A stretch of DNA of 8,400 bases from a bacterium (GCA_030629865.1 DAOVOC010000036.1:1-8400); one strand, 5' to 3'. Shown: positions 1-6,235, counted from the first letter of the stretch. Numbers and translations: made by a program. Notes: generated from the letters alone by a model not told the origin.

Positions 1-150
1 GGCATCTTTGTTCATATGTGAGCTGGCAATATTTGGTCATTTACAACTCCTTTGAGTGGATACTTGGTGAGCTGTACAAAGACTATTGCCAGCTCACTTT
101 TTTTCCACCCTAGGCGTTGCACTTAGAATTACAATTTACGTGTTTCAAAA
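1..150. other. Non-coding left edge with nested inverted repeats
   Basis: No credible open reading frame is present between the left edge and the stop codon of the permease remnant. The octamer GTGAGCTG occurs at 18-25 and 67-74, and its reverse complement at 90-97. The 3' arm can therefore pair with either upstream copy: as a 14-bp perfect stem with the first (18-31 with 84-97), or as an 8-bp stem with the second. All genes to the right point toward this stretch, so it is probably the downstream end of their transcription, possibly convergent with a plus-strand gene outside the window. Confidence 0.5.
67..104 (+). terminator. Rho-independent terminator-like hairpin, plus strand
   Basis: The sequence shows an 8-bp perfect stem (67-74 with 90-97), a 15-nt loop and an immediate run of seven T residues (98-104). 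This is the classical intrinsic-terminator layout for plus-strand transcription. No plus-strand gene is visible inside the window, so it would have to serve a gene to the left of position 1. The 3' arm also pairs with 18-25 in a longer alternative stem. The loop is somewhat long, so a chance palindrome or a small mobile repeat end remains possible. Confidence 0.45.
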
Positions 151-438
151 TCACACAAAATCAAGGCGCCTTTTAAGCCTTCTCACTCCCCACACTCCAA
201 GAATGCTTATAAATGCAGCCAATGCGAGTATGCTCCACCAGTAAGGCAGAAAATCTCTCTGCCCCATAACCGAAACACGCAAAACTTCAGAGCCATGCAA
301 AAATGGATTTAAAAGCAAAAGTTTGGCCAGATATGGCAGTGCGGTATTAAAAGTTTTCCACGATGCCCACAAACCACCAAAAAACCAGAGTGGCAGAAGA
401 ATACGAGTTGTCACCCTACCAACTGTCGCGCTATTTTT
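151..438 (-). pseudogene. 3'-end remnant of ABC-2 permease gene (second copy)
   Basis: The stretch encodes the last ~94 residues of an ABC-2 permease and ends at a TGA. It is collinear, without indels, with the end of the intact permease gene to the right (offset 2728 bp). I count 20 nucleotide differences in 285 bp and only four amino-acid changes over the final 87 residues (V/F, M/I and two K/R). Homology stops abruptly at about 438, inside a T run, and the first ~170 residues are absent. The GTG at 412-414 would give 87 residues, but the product would lack most of the membrane core and I see no Shine-Dalgarno or promoter, so I call it a fragment. Most differences are synonymous, so the sequence was under protein-level selection until recently. 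Confidence 0.85.
154..438. repeat. Direct repeat, left copy (permease 3' end)
   Basis: This is the left arm of a ~285-bp direct repeat whose other copy is at 2882-3166. Similarity is uneven. Positions 233-363 differ from the other copy at a single base (289), whereas the 80 bp nearest the gene end carry about 12 differences. The two arms enclose the toxin-like and TPR genes. Recombination between them would delete the enclosed 2.7 kb and leave one intact permease gene. Confidence 0.9.
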
Positions 439-1051
439 TTGATTTGTCGGATTGCAATTTCGCTTTTTTAATATCTTGCAACATTTGTTCTATATATTTT
501 TTTTTCCGTGGTATGCGCCCACGAACAGATTCTTCATAGTACTCTTCCATTCGCGTATTCGTAGTTGTAAAATTCAATTTTTTGAATACCTTTAGAGCTT
601 CTTTTGCCTCTTTTTCTGCTTCATCAAATTTATGATTTTCCATCAAATACAAACCCATTCTAATACGAGGTGTAATCCATGTTGGCTCAGATTTTATAGC
701 CTTTTTCAGGTGAGATATAGATATTTCGAACTTATAACCAAGGCTGTCTAAAACATCAGCTAAAAGCTGATTGCACGCAGCATCGTTTGGCTTAATTCTT
801 AAGGCTTTTCCTAAGATTTCCTTTGCCTTTTGTTCATCAAAAAAACAATGGACATAAGATTTGGCAAGCCAAAACATCGCTTCTACATTTTCAGGATCAA
901 TTTTAAGAACATGATTTAATATCTTTAAAGACTCCTCCCAATCACCATCTTCTAATATGTTTAAAAATCCAATCTCTATGAGAGTTTTAGTATTATTAGG
1001 ATCTTGTTTTAGTTCTTCTTTGAGAACTCTTTTTCGTTCAGCGTTTACCAT
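431..1051 (-). CDS. Cytoplasmic TPR-repeat protein, possible partner or immunity protein
   Basis: The product is about 206 residues with no signal peptide. Four tetratricopeptide-like helical pairs are visible at roughly residues 20-54, 56-90, 91-125 and 126-160. Each has the usual small or hydrophobic spacing and three end in a proline turn (DPEN, KPND, SEPT). A lysine-rich tail follows. TPR solenoids bind proteins; no catalytic motif is seen. I prefer ATG 1049-1051, preceded by AGGGG four bases upstream, over the in-frame TTG at 1061-1063, which would absorb that ribosome site. The gene starts 15 bp after the HINT protein's stop, so the two are probably co-transcribed. In polymorphic toxin loci the immunity gene commonly sits directly downstream of the toxin, so an immunity role is plausible but unproven. 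Its TAG stop lies inside the flanking permease repeat, so the native C-terminus may have been altered. Confidence 0.8.
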   Translation of the reverse strand: MVNAERKRVLKEELKQDPNNTKTLIEIGFLNILEDGDWEESLKILNHVLKIDPENVEAMFWLAKSYVHCFFDEQKAKEILGKALRIKPNDAACNQLLADVLDSLGYKFEISISHLKKAIKSEPTWITPRIRMGLYLMENHKFDEAEKEAKEALKVFKKLNFTTTNTRMEEYYEESVRGRIPRKKKYIEQMLQDIKKAKLQSDKSKK

Positions 1052-1066
1052 AATTCCCCTCAAGTT

Positions 1067-2800
1067 TTACTTAATAAATGCATCTTTTTCATCATCAAAT
1101 AAAATTGGCCGATCGCAATCTGAACATTTATCTAAAACATTATCTCTAAGCCAACTTGTACCAAGATTAAAAACACTGTTGATTACATTGCCTTTTACGA
1201 AAATATACAAATTAGATTCTTCCAAGAATCTCCCTACCGTCTGGACTTTATTATTCTTTAAAATGCCAATATAACAAGCTTCTTTAACTGTAAATTCAAT
1301 TGTTTCAACTATTTCATTAAGTGGCATTTTCAGTTTCTCGAATCCGTGTTTTTCAGGTTCAATTACATGTTCCCATTTACCCTTTTTCTCAGAACTAATA
1401 TCATCACGTGACTTCTCACTAAACTTATATTGTTTAGGGTCTACAGCATCTTCCTTTTTATTTTTAAGCAAAAAACGTGAGCGGCATTTTTTACACTTAG
1501 TTTTCCATGTTGTTATTGTTTTCGCGGTCCGTGTTTCATGCTTTACGCCTACTGTTTTAACAATGTTTTTTGCTTCTTTCTCTAATTCTATCTTGCCAGC
1601 TTTCTCATCTGCTTTTTCGCCAGGTTTTTCTTTAACAACAGTTTCAGAAGTGTGAATATTGTCACGCCAATCAGGCTCCTCAATCGGAATGACCTCAATT
1701 CCATCTTCAATGTCATGTTCGTCAATTGGATATTTTTCAATTTCAGGTTTTCTTATTTCGGGTAATGGATCGGCAATTATGCCAATTCTTATGCTTTCCG
1801 GAAGTGGATCAGGCTCACCACTAATCGGACCGACCGGTTTTGGAGGAAGCATCGTTGTTTGAGGAGAAAAATTATTTATATTTTTAACTTCTAAACCAGG
1901 TACTTGAAGTTTCCATTCAATTCCATGATCTATATTTTGCTTTATGCCTTTGGTATTTGATTTAAAACGTTCTGGATCAAGAATCTCCATACGATATGTT
2001 TTGGGCTTGCTGCCAAAAAAGTAATTGTAAGCTGTGCGACAACGGCCAACTGATGCTTTGCCAAGCCGATAGGCAGCATAGCCAGCAGAACCGATAACAA
2101 GAATGGTAACAGCAGGGCTAGAAAACCCTGCAGCAAGGCCAATACCACTAAAAAGTCCACTAACACTGCCAATTCCAAGAGAAGCTGCGCTGCCTCCACC
2201 GCTTAGCGCAGCGCCAAGAGTTAAAGCTCCTATAACACAAGGCTCGCCGTTGTGAGTAAGCACAGAACAAGCATTTGCTCTGCGTTTACAACCAGGGTCT
2301 TCTTCGCATAAAAATAATGTTTTCGGTTCAGAAAGAGTTAGAGCATATGATTTATAATAATGCTCTTCTTTCCACCGCGGCCTTTCTCTACCTCCATAAA
2401 ATTTTGTCTGAACTTGCACCATAAAAATAGGTAAAATTTCATCATTAATTCCCAACAAGAAATTCTTGTTTCCTAGATGCTGAGCCTCAATCCAGTCTCT
2501 TTGAATTGGATCATAAAATAGCTGTTGTGGAGAGGCATAAAAAATGTGATATGACTTATCATCTTTATCCGTGATATAGATAACGATAATGCTAGAGGTT
2601 ATATGTTCAACAACTTTTTTTATCGAAACTTTTGCGTAATCACCGTTTTCATTAAGGCCAAGTAATTCTCCACCAAACGGCAAGCTTTCTGCCTTTCGAA
2701 TTGCTTGCAAAGCTGTATGAACTTTTGTTTTTTCAATAATTCCTGTAGAAAGACTTGAAACTAGGAAAAATGTTAAAATAAATGAACTGATGCACTTCAT
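1067..2800 (-). CDS. Exported HINT-domain protein, polymorphic-toxin-like
   Basis: The product is 577 residues. It begins with a Sec-type signal peptide (K2, hydrophobic core about 4-17). Residues ~39-184 resemble a HINT (pretoxin/intein-fold) domain: a glycine-containing opening (PFGGELL), the block ASPQQLFY...WIEAQHL...FLLG at 89-117, and the closing VLTHNG with His183-Asn184. The N-terminal nucleophile cysteine cannot be placed (Ser39 is nearest) and the usual block histidine is Gln, so autoprocessing may be lost. Residues 189-243 are Gly/Ala/Ser-rich and hydrophobic, possibly membrane-inserting. A Pro/Glu-rich linker (~300-370) leads to a C-terminal region with C436/C439 and C559/C562 bracketing a domain that contains His478 and Lys484-His485. 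That layout suggests a metal-stabilised toxin tip, by inference only. The ATG follows GGGAG by four bases, and the TPR gene follows 15 bp downstream. The HINT call rests on motif reading without a profile search. Confidence 0.7.
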   Translation of the reverse strand: MKCISSFILTFFLVSSLSTGIIEKTKVHTALQAIRKAESLPFGGELLGLNENGDYAKVSIKKVVEHITSSIIVIYITDKDDKSYHIFYASPQQLFYDPIQRDWIEAQHLGNKNFLLGINDEILPIFMVQVQTKFYGGRERPRWKEEHYYKSYALTLSEPKTLFLCEEDPGCKRRANACSVLTHNGEPCVIGALTLGAALSGGGSAASLGIGSVSGLFSGIGLAAGFSSPAVTILVIGSAGYAAYRLGKASVGRCRTAYNYFFGSKPKTYRMEILDPERFKSNTKGIKQNIDHGIEWKLQVPGLEVKNINNFSPQTTMLPPKPVGPISGEPDPLPESIRIGIIADPLPEIRKPEIEKYPIDEHDIEDGIEVIPIEEPDWRDNIHTSETVVKEKPGEKADEKAGKIELEKEAKNIVKTVGVKHETRTAKTITTWKTKCKKCRSRFLLKNKKEDAVDPKQYKFSEKSRDDISSEKKGKWEHVIEPEKHGFEKLKMPLNEIVETIEFTVKEACYIGILKNNKVQTVGRFLEESNLYIFVKGNVINSVFNLGTSWLRDNVLDKCSDCDRPILFDDEKDAFIK

Positions 2801-2845
2801 CGGGCTCCCTTCTCCGAAAAGCTTTTAAATTACAAAGCCGCGCAC

Positions 2846-2873
2846 AATTTAATTTGTAACTAAGTAGAGTCAA
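2846..2873 (-). promoter_or_regulatory. Candidate sigma70-type promoter for the HINT/TPR cassette
   Basis: On the minus strand TTGACT (2868-2873) is followed after 16 bases by TAAATT (2846-2851). These match the consensus hexamers at five and four of six positions. The predicted start near 2839 leaves a leader of about 39 nt before the ATG. It lies in the 78-bp gap between the permease B stop and the HINT gene, which is longer than the other gaps in this stretch. The cassette could therefore be transcribed on its own rather than only by read-through. In AT-rich DNA such matches also arise by chance. Confidence 0.4.
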
Positions 2874-2878
2874 TGCCT

Positions 2879-3676
2879 CTATACAAAATCAAGACGCTTT
2901 TTAAGCCTTTTCACGCCCCACACACCAAGAATGCTTATAAATGCTGCCAGGGCCAGCATACTCCACCAGTAAGGCAGAAAATCTCTCTGCCCCATAACCG
3001 AAACACGCAAAACTTCGGAGCCATGCAAAAATGGATTTAAAAGCAAAAGTTTGGCCAGATATGGCAGTGCGGTATTAAAAGTTTTCCACGACGCCCACAA
3101 ACCACCAAAAACCCAGAGTGGCAGAAGAATACGCGTTGTTACCCTGCCAACCGTCGCACTATTTTTCGGCAGACTTGAAGCCCAAACTCCAAACATTCCA
3201 GCAAGCAACACATTCAGAATTGATGCCAAGAAAAATTTGGGAATTGATGGTACAAAATTAATATTTTTTGGCACCAAAATTATGAAAACAAGTGGCATTA
3301 ACAAAAAACCTATGGCCAGTGTCCGCAAAGCCCTAACTAATGCCAACTTAAAAAATACCATCCATGCAGGCAAAGGAAGAACAAGAGGGAACAGAACAAC
3401 TCTGCTCCCCTCATAATCTGCAACCAAATCAGAAATGACATTGTAGCAATCAAAAAGACCTAGGCTAGAAATTATGCCAGCAGCAATAAAAAAACCATAC
3501 CAAGATGGAACACCAATTATTGGCATTACATAGGCACAAAACGTCATATCGCACACTACCCACACACCACCATCAATCAAGTCACCCAAAAAATCACTTT
3601 TAAGAACAGCAAAATCTGCTCTTAAAAGTTGATAAAATGTTTTTAGATGGCTACCCCATCTCTTCAAAAATGTCAT
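2879..3676 (-). CDS. ABC-2 type transporter permease (permease B)
   Basis: This 265-residue integral membrane protein has about six hydrophobic segments, near residues 36-56, 58-80, 101-135 (probably two), 148-168, 182-200 and 235-255. It has the ABC-2 permease layout, ending with a positively charged cytoplasmic tail (RLKKRLDFV). It is paralogous to permease A upstream: equal length, a shared NPFL..(S/N)E(V/A)LR motif near residues 214-223, and an identical last six residues. The pair probably forms the membrane half of a heteromeric exporter energised by the ATPase encoded between them. The ATG lies 15 bp after the ATPase stop and is preceded by AGGGA at a normal distance. The last ~95 codons exist a second time beyond the toxin-like cassette. 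The substrate cannot be read from the sequence. Confidence 0.85.
   Translation of the reverse strand: MTFLKRWGSHLKTFYQLLRADFAVLKSDFLGDLIDGGVWVVCDMTFCAYVMPIIGVPSWYGFFIAAGIISSLGLFDCYNVISDLVADYEGSRVVLFPLVLPLPAWMVFFKLALVRALRTLAIGFLLMPLVFIILVPKNINFVPSIPKFFLASILNVLLAGMFGVWASSLPKNSATVGRVTTRILLPLWVFGGLWASWKTFNTALPYLAKLLLLNPFLHGSEVLRVSVMGQRDFLPYWWSMLALAAFISILGVWGVKRLKKRLDFV
2882..3166. repeat. Direct repeat, right copy (within intact permease B)
   Basis: This is the right arm of the ~285-bp direct repeat, covering about codons 171-265 of the intact permease gene. Its partner lies 2728 bp to the left with no gaps in the alignment. The right copy continues into a full gene while the left copy stops at the T run, so this copy is in the complete locus. 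Similarity ends right at the permease stop codon on one side: the 78-bp leader of the HINT gene has no counterpart beside the left copy. Confidence 0.9.
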
Positions 3677-3691
3677 GGTTAAATCCCTTTT

Positions 3692-4453
3692 TTATTGGGC
3701 CTCTGCTTCTTCACTAACAAGCTTTAAAAACACTTCTTCGAGCGTTCCTTTTTTGTGTGTTTTTTTCAGATTTTCTGGAGTATCCAAAAATGTAATTTTT
3801 CCGTTATCAAGCACACAGATTCTGTCAGAAAGTTCGTCTGCTTCTTCGATGTAATGCGTAGTCAAAACAATCGAAACTCCCTCTACACGCAGGTTTTTAA
3901 TTTCCGTCCAAAGCTGACGCCTGATATGTGGATCCAGCCCAACTGTTGGCTCATCAAGAAGTAGTAATTTGGGATTGTGCACCAAAGAGCGAGCGATCAT
4001 AACACGCTGTTTGTAACCACCAGAAAGGCTGCTTGGATATTGGTCTAAGTATTGCTGCAATGAATATCGTTTAACCAATTTTTGGACACGCGTTTTGATT
4101 ACATCTTCTTCAAGTCCATAAAAACGACCCGCAAACATCAAATTTTGTTCAATGGTGAGCCCTGGATAGAGATTTGGCTTTTGTGGACAGAAACCTATCA
4201 TTCTTCTGTAGTCATACAAGTTTTTGTAAACCGATTTACCATCATAGAAAATATCTCCAGACGTTGCAGGATGCAGCGTAACAATAATCGATGCAAGAGT
4301 TGTTTTACCCGCACCATTGGCTCCTAAAAGGCCTATAACTTCGCCAGCATTAATATCAAGAGAAACTCCACGAAGCGCATGGATTGTTTTGCCTGCAGCA
4401 CCCTTGTACTGTTTTTTAATGTCTTTTACTTCAATAAGTTTTTGAGTTTGCAT
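3692..4453 (-). CDS. ABC transporter ATP-binding protein (ABC-2 / CcmA-like class)
   Basis: This 253-residue nucleotide-binding protein carries all the expected motifs in order: Walker A GANGAGKT (44-51), Q-loop Gln91 in GFCPQK, signature LSGGY (143-147), Walker B LLLLDE with catalytic Glu168, D-loop GLDP, and the switch His200 in TTHYIEEAD. Tyr replaces the usual Gln at the end of the signature, a variation tolerated in this class. The length and the short C-terminal tail fit exporters of the drug, lipid or polysaccharide ABC-2 type. It would act as a homodimer on the cytoplasmic face beneath permeases A and B. The ATG is preceded by AAAGGG eight bases upstream. The gene sits 34 bp after permease A and 15 bp before permease B, a clear operon. 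The substrate is unknown. Confidence 0.95.
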   Translation of the reverse strand: MQTQKLIEVKDIKKQYKGAAGKTIHALRGVSLDINAGEVIGLLGANGAGKTTLASIIVTLHPATSGDIFYDGKSVYKNLYDYRRMIGFCPQKPNLYPGLTIEQNLMFAGRFYGLEEDVIKTRVQKLVKRYSLQQYLDQYPSSLSGGYKQRVMIARSLVHNPKLLLLDEPTVGLDPHIRRQLWTEIKNLRVEGVSIVLTTHYIEEADELSDRICVLDNGKITFLDTPENLKKTHKKGTLEEVFLKLVSEEAEAQ

Positions 4454-4487
4454 TTGTTATCCCTTTAATTAAAAATTCAAAAATTTT

Positions 4488-5285
4488 CTAAACAAAATCT
4501 AAACGTTTTTGAAGCCGGCTTATTCCCCACCAACCAAGAATAAATATGGTAAGCCATAGTGCACCAACTAAAGGCCAAAATGGCAATGTTGGAGTTTGAG
4601 TTCCCAAAACGGCGCCGCGCAGTGCTTCGTTGGCCCAAAGAAACGGGTTAAGTAAAAACAATTTGCTCAATTTGGGAAATGCAGAAGCAATTGCAAAATA
4701 TGGGAAAACCGCTCCTCCAAGCCACCACAAAGGGAAAAGAATTCGTCTCCATAAACGAAGAATTCCACTAAAATCGCCTACAGATGGCATGCTAGAGGCC
4801 CAAACACTTAAAAAGCCTGCACAAATATGCATTGTGATATAGATAACAACGAATTTAAAAATATTAAATTCAGCAAAAGAGAGCTTCTCCATTAAAACAA
4901 GCTTATTTAAAGGTAAAACAATTAATGAAAGTGCCATAAGATATAATGCACGTCCAAATGCAAACTTTACAAAGAGCAACCATCCAGGAATAGATAATGT
5001 TAATGGATACGTTATTGTTCGCTCTCCATCATAATCAGCAACAAGACTTGCCCCACCATCAAATAAATCAAATGTGGCATTGCTAACAATAGCTGCTGTA
5101 GCCATTATTGCCGCATATCCAGAACTCATGCCAAGTGCAGGAAAAACATATGCCCCAGCAAACGCCGCAAGCGTTATCCATATAGCAATATCTAAATATT
5201 TACCAATAAAACCATCCATAGAAATTGAAAGATCAACACGAAGTAGTTGACCGAAAATTTTGTAAAATGAAAAAGGATTTTTCAC
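4488..5285 (-). CDS. ABC-2 type transporter permease (permease A)
   Basis: This 265-residue polytopic membrane protein has hydrophobic segments near residues 32-52, 55-72, 96-128, 142-164, 182-202 and 238-256, and ends in RLQKRLDFV. It is paralogous to permease B, including the AD(Y)(D/E)G(E/S)R segment around residue 85, WASS(M/L)P near 163, and the C-terminal hexapeptide. The start is GTG, preceded by a perfect AAGGAGG four bases upstream. That strong ribosome site supports GTG over any internal ATG. It is the first gene of the three-gene ABC operon. With permease B it probably forms a heterodimeric channel. It shows no diagnostic resemblance to a particular exporter, so lipid, drug or surface polymer export are all possible. 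Confidence 0.85.
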   Translation of the reverse strand: MKNPFSFYKIFGQLLRVDLSISMDGFIGKYLDIAIWITLAAFAGAYVFPALGMSSGYAAIMATAAIVSNATFDLFDGGASLVADYDGERTITYPLTLSIPGWLLFVKFAFGRALYLMALSLIVLPLNKLVLMEKLSFAEFNIFKFVVIYITMHICAGFLSVWASSMPSVGDFSGILRLWRRILFPLWWLGGAVFPYFAIASAFPKLSKLFLLNPFLWANEALRGAVLGTQTPTLPFWPLVGALWLTIFILGWWGISRLQKRLDFV

Positions 5286-5354
5286 GGTGCCTCCTTGGCT
5301 TAACGGCTAAAAGTGCATAGATCCTAAAATGTCGCATACCTGCTCTGTAGCCGG

Positions 5355-5382
5355 AACATAAAAAATATGTAGAAAGTCTTAA
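5355..5382 (-). promoter_or_regulatory. Weak promoter candidate for the ABC operon
   Basis: On the minus strand TTAAGA (5377-5382) and TATGTT (5355-5360) are separated by 16 bases. Each matches the sigma70 hexamers at four of six positions. The upstream hexamer overlaps the palindrome GTCTTAAGAC, which could be an operator or chance. The position, just after the terminator-like hairpin and about 60-70 nt before the GTG start of permease A, is what one would expect. The match itself is poor. Confidence 0.2.
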
Positions 5383-5386
5383 GACG

Positions 5387-5424
5387 AAAACGCCCGCAGC
5401 ACTTCGTGCTACAGCAACGCTTTT
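5387..5424 (-). terminator. Terminator-like hairpin downstream of rpe
   Basis: The minus strand can form GTAGCAC-GAA-GTGCTGC, a 7-bp stem with one G-T pair and a three-base loop. The flanks CG/AAAA and CG/TTTT can extend the pairing after small internal mismatches. It is markedly more GC-rich than its surroundings and has A4 and T4 on its two sides, so it could end transcription in either direction. It lies about 140 bp beyond the rpe stop. A REP-like dispersed palindrome would look the same; testing that needs the whole genome. Confidence 0.35.
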
Positions 5425-5566
5425 AGAAAAACAAAATAACAACCTATCAGGAATGATCGGTCAGTTATCTCGTCATATTGGCGACAGCGATTACCATTTT
5501 TCTCTCCCAATTTTCGACGGTCCCTTTGACCACCAAAATTTTATCTTATATAAGAAAACCTAAAAA

Positions 5567-6232
5567 TCAACCCACTATTCGTTCTTCTACCGCATATAAT
5601 TCTTCAAGTGCTTCTACAAAATTCGGAGACTCAAACACAGCTGATCCTACAGGAAAAAAGCCTGCTCCAAGACGCAAAAGATCTGCAATATTTGATTTAT
5701 TAACACCACCATCAACCGCAATAACAAAAGACAAATCCAGTTTTTTTCTAAGCGAGTCAAGCTCAGATATTTTATAAGCAACATTGTCAATAAATTGTTG
5801 TCCTGAAAATCCAGGCTCCACACCCATCAAAACAACTAAGTCAACTTCGCTTAACATGCCTTCAATTTCAGACACAGACGTTAAAGGTTTAATTGCCAGT
5901 CCAACATTCCACCCTTTATCTCGAATTTTGTTAACAAGTGATTTTGCTCTTGTTTTACCAGTTGCTTCCCAATGGAAAACAAATCTATCTGGTGGGTCTA
6001 GAGCAAGACGATCTATCCATTTTTCTGGTTCCTCAACCATTAGATGAACAGTCAAAGATGTTTTCGTATTTGCACGAACTGCATTAAAAAAACTAGGACC
6101 AAAACCAATATTAGATACAAAGTGATCATCCATTACATCTATGTGGAACCCATCACAATACGGTTCCAGAGACTTTATTTGTTCGCCGATAGTTAAAGGG
6201 TCAGCTGCCAATAAAGATGGAAATAATTTCAT
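5567..6232 (-). CDS. rpe: Ribulose-phosphate 3-epimerase
   Basis: The product is 221 residues, the usual length for this cytoplasmic TIM-barrel enzyme. It interconverts ribulose 5-phosphate and xylulose 5-phosphate in the non-oxidative pentose phosphate pathway. The family landmarks are in order: PSLLAAD (Ser6), FHIDVMD with metal ligands His30 and Asp32, TVHLMV with His63, the flexible loop MGVEPGFSGQQF (Met136), AVDGGV with Asp174, and the phosphate-binding VGSAVF (Gly196-Ser197). The commonly seen Gly after VMD is Asp here and the usual Pro after FV is Ser, both outside the metal ligands. The ATG is three bases after the phosphatidylserine decarboxylase stop, with AGGA inside the end of that gene, so the two are translationally close and surely co-transcribed. 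An allulose-phosphate epimerase role is possible but less likely. Confidence 0.93.
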   Translation of the reverse strand: MKLFPSLLAADPLTIGEQIKSLEPYCDGFHIDVMDDHFVSNIGFGPSFFNAVRANTKTSLTVHLMVEEPEKWIDRLALDPPDRFVFHWEATGKTRAKSLVNKIRDKGWNVGLAIKPLTSVSEIEGMLSEVDLVVLMGVEPGFSGQQFIDNVAYKISELDSLRKKLDLSFVIAVDGGVNKSNIADLLRLGAGFFPVGSAVFESPNFVEALEELYAVEERIVG

Positions 6233-6235
6233 AGT

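Larger units (their letters stand above)
5286..5566. other. Intergenic region between rpe and the ABC operon
   Basis: The 281-bp gap contains no credible gene. A 69-codon minus frame running into the permease A start has no ribosome site and an arginine/cysteine-rich, non-protein-like composition. Going in the direction of transcription, it holds an AT-rich stretch after rpe, a GC-rich hairpin (5387-5424), the 10-bp palindrome GTCTTAAGAC (5376-5385), a weak promoter candidate (5355-5382), and the AAGGAGG ribosome site at 5290-5296. The heptamer CTGTAGC at 5345-5351 is inverted at 5408-5414. The arrangement reads as the end of one operon and the start of another. Confidence 0.5.

Noticed and set aside
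151..414. Independent 87-residue membrane protein gene with GTG start
   Set aside because: It is nearly identical to the end of permease B, lacks the first two thirds of the fold and has no ribosome site, so it is better read as a gene fragment.
1052..1063. TTG start extending the TPR protein by four residues
   Set aside because: The extra codons contain the AGGGG ribosome site for the ATG at 1049-1051, so the shorter form is the better start.
957..1274. Plus-strand reading frame of 105 codons
   Set aside because: It runs antisense across the end of the HINT gene and the start of the TPR gene, with serine/leucine-rich composition and no ribosome site or motif.
3051..3416. Plus-strand reading frame of 121 codons
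   Set aside because: It is antisense to the permease B membrane core. Its Lys/Thr/Arg-rich product reflects the complement of hydrophobic codons, not a gene.
4009..4030. Inactive ABC ATPase because the signature reads LSGGY
   Set aside because: Walker A, Walker B glutamate, Q-loop and switch histidine are all intact, and the last signature position varies in active transporters.
5233..5442. Minus-strand 69-codon frame upstream of and overlapping permease A
   Set aside because: It crosses the hairpin and the AAGGAGG ribosome site, has no start signal of its own and no protein-like composition.
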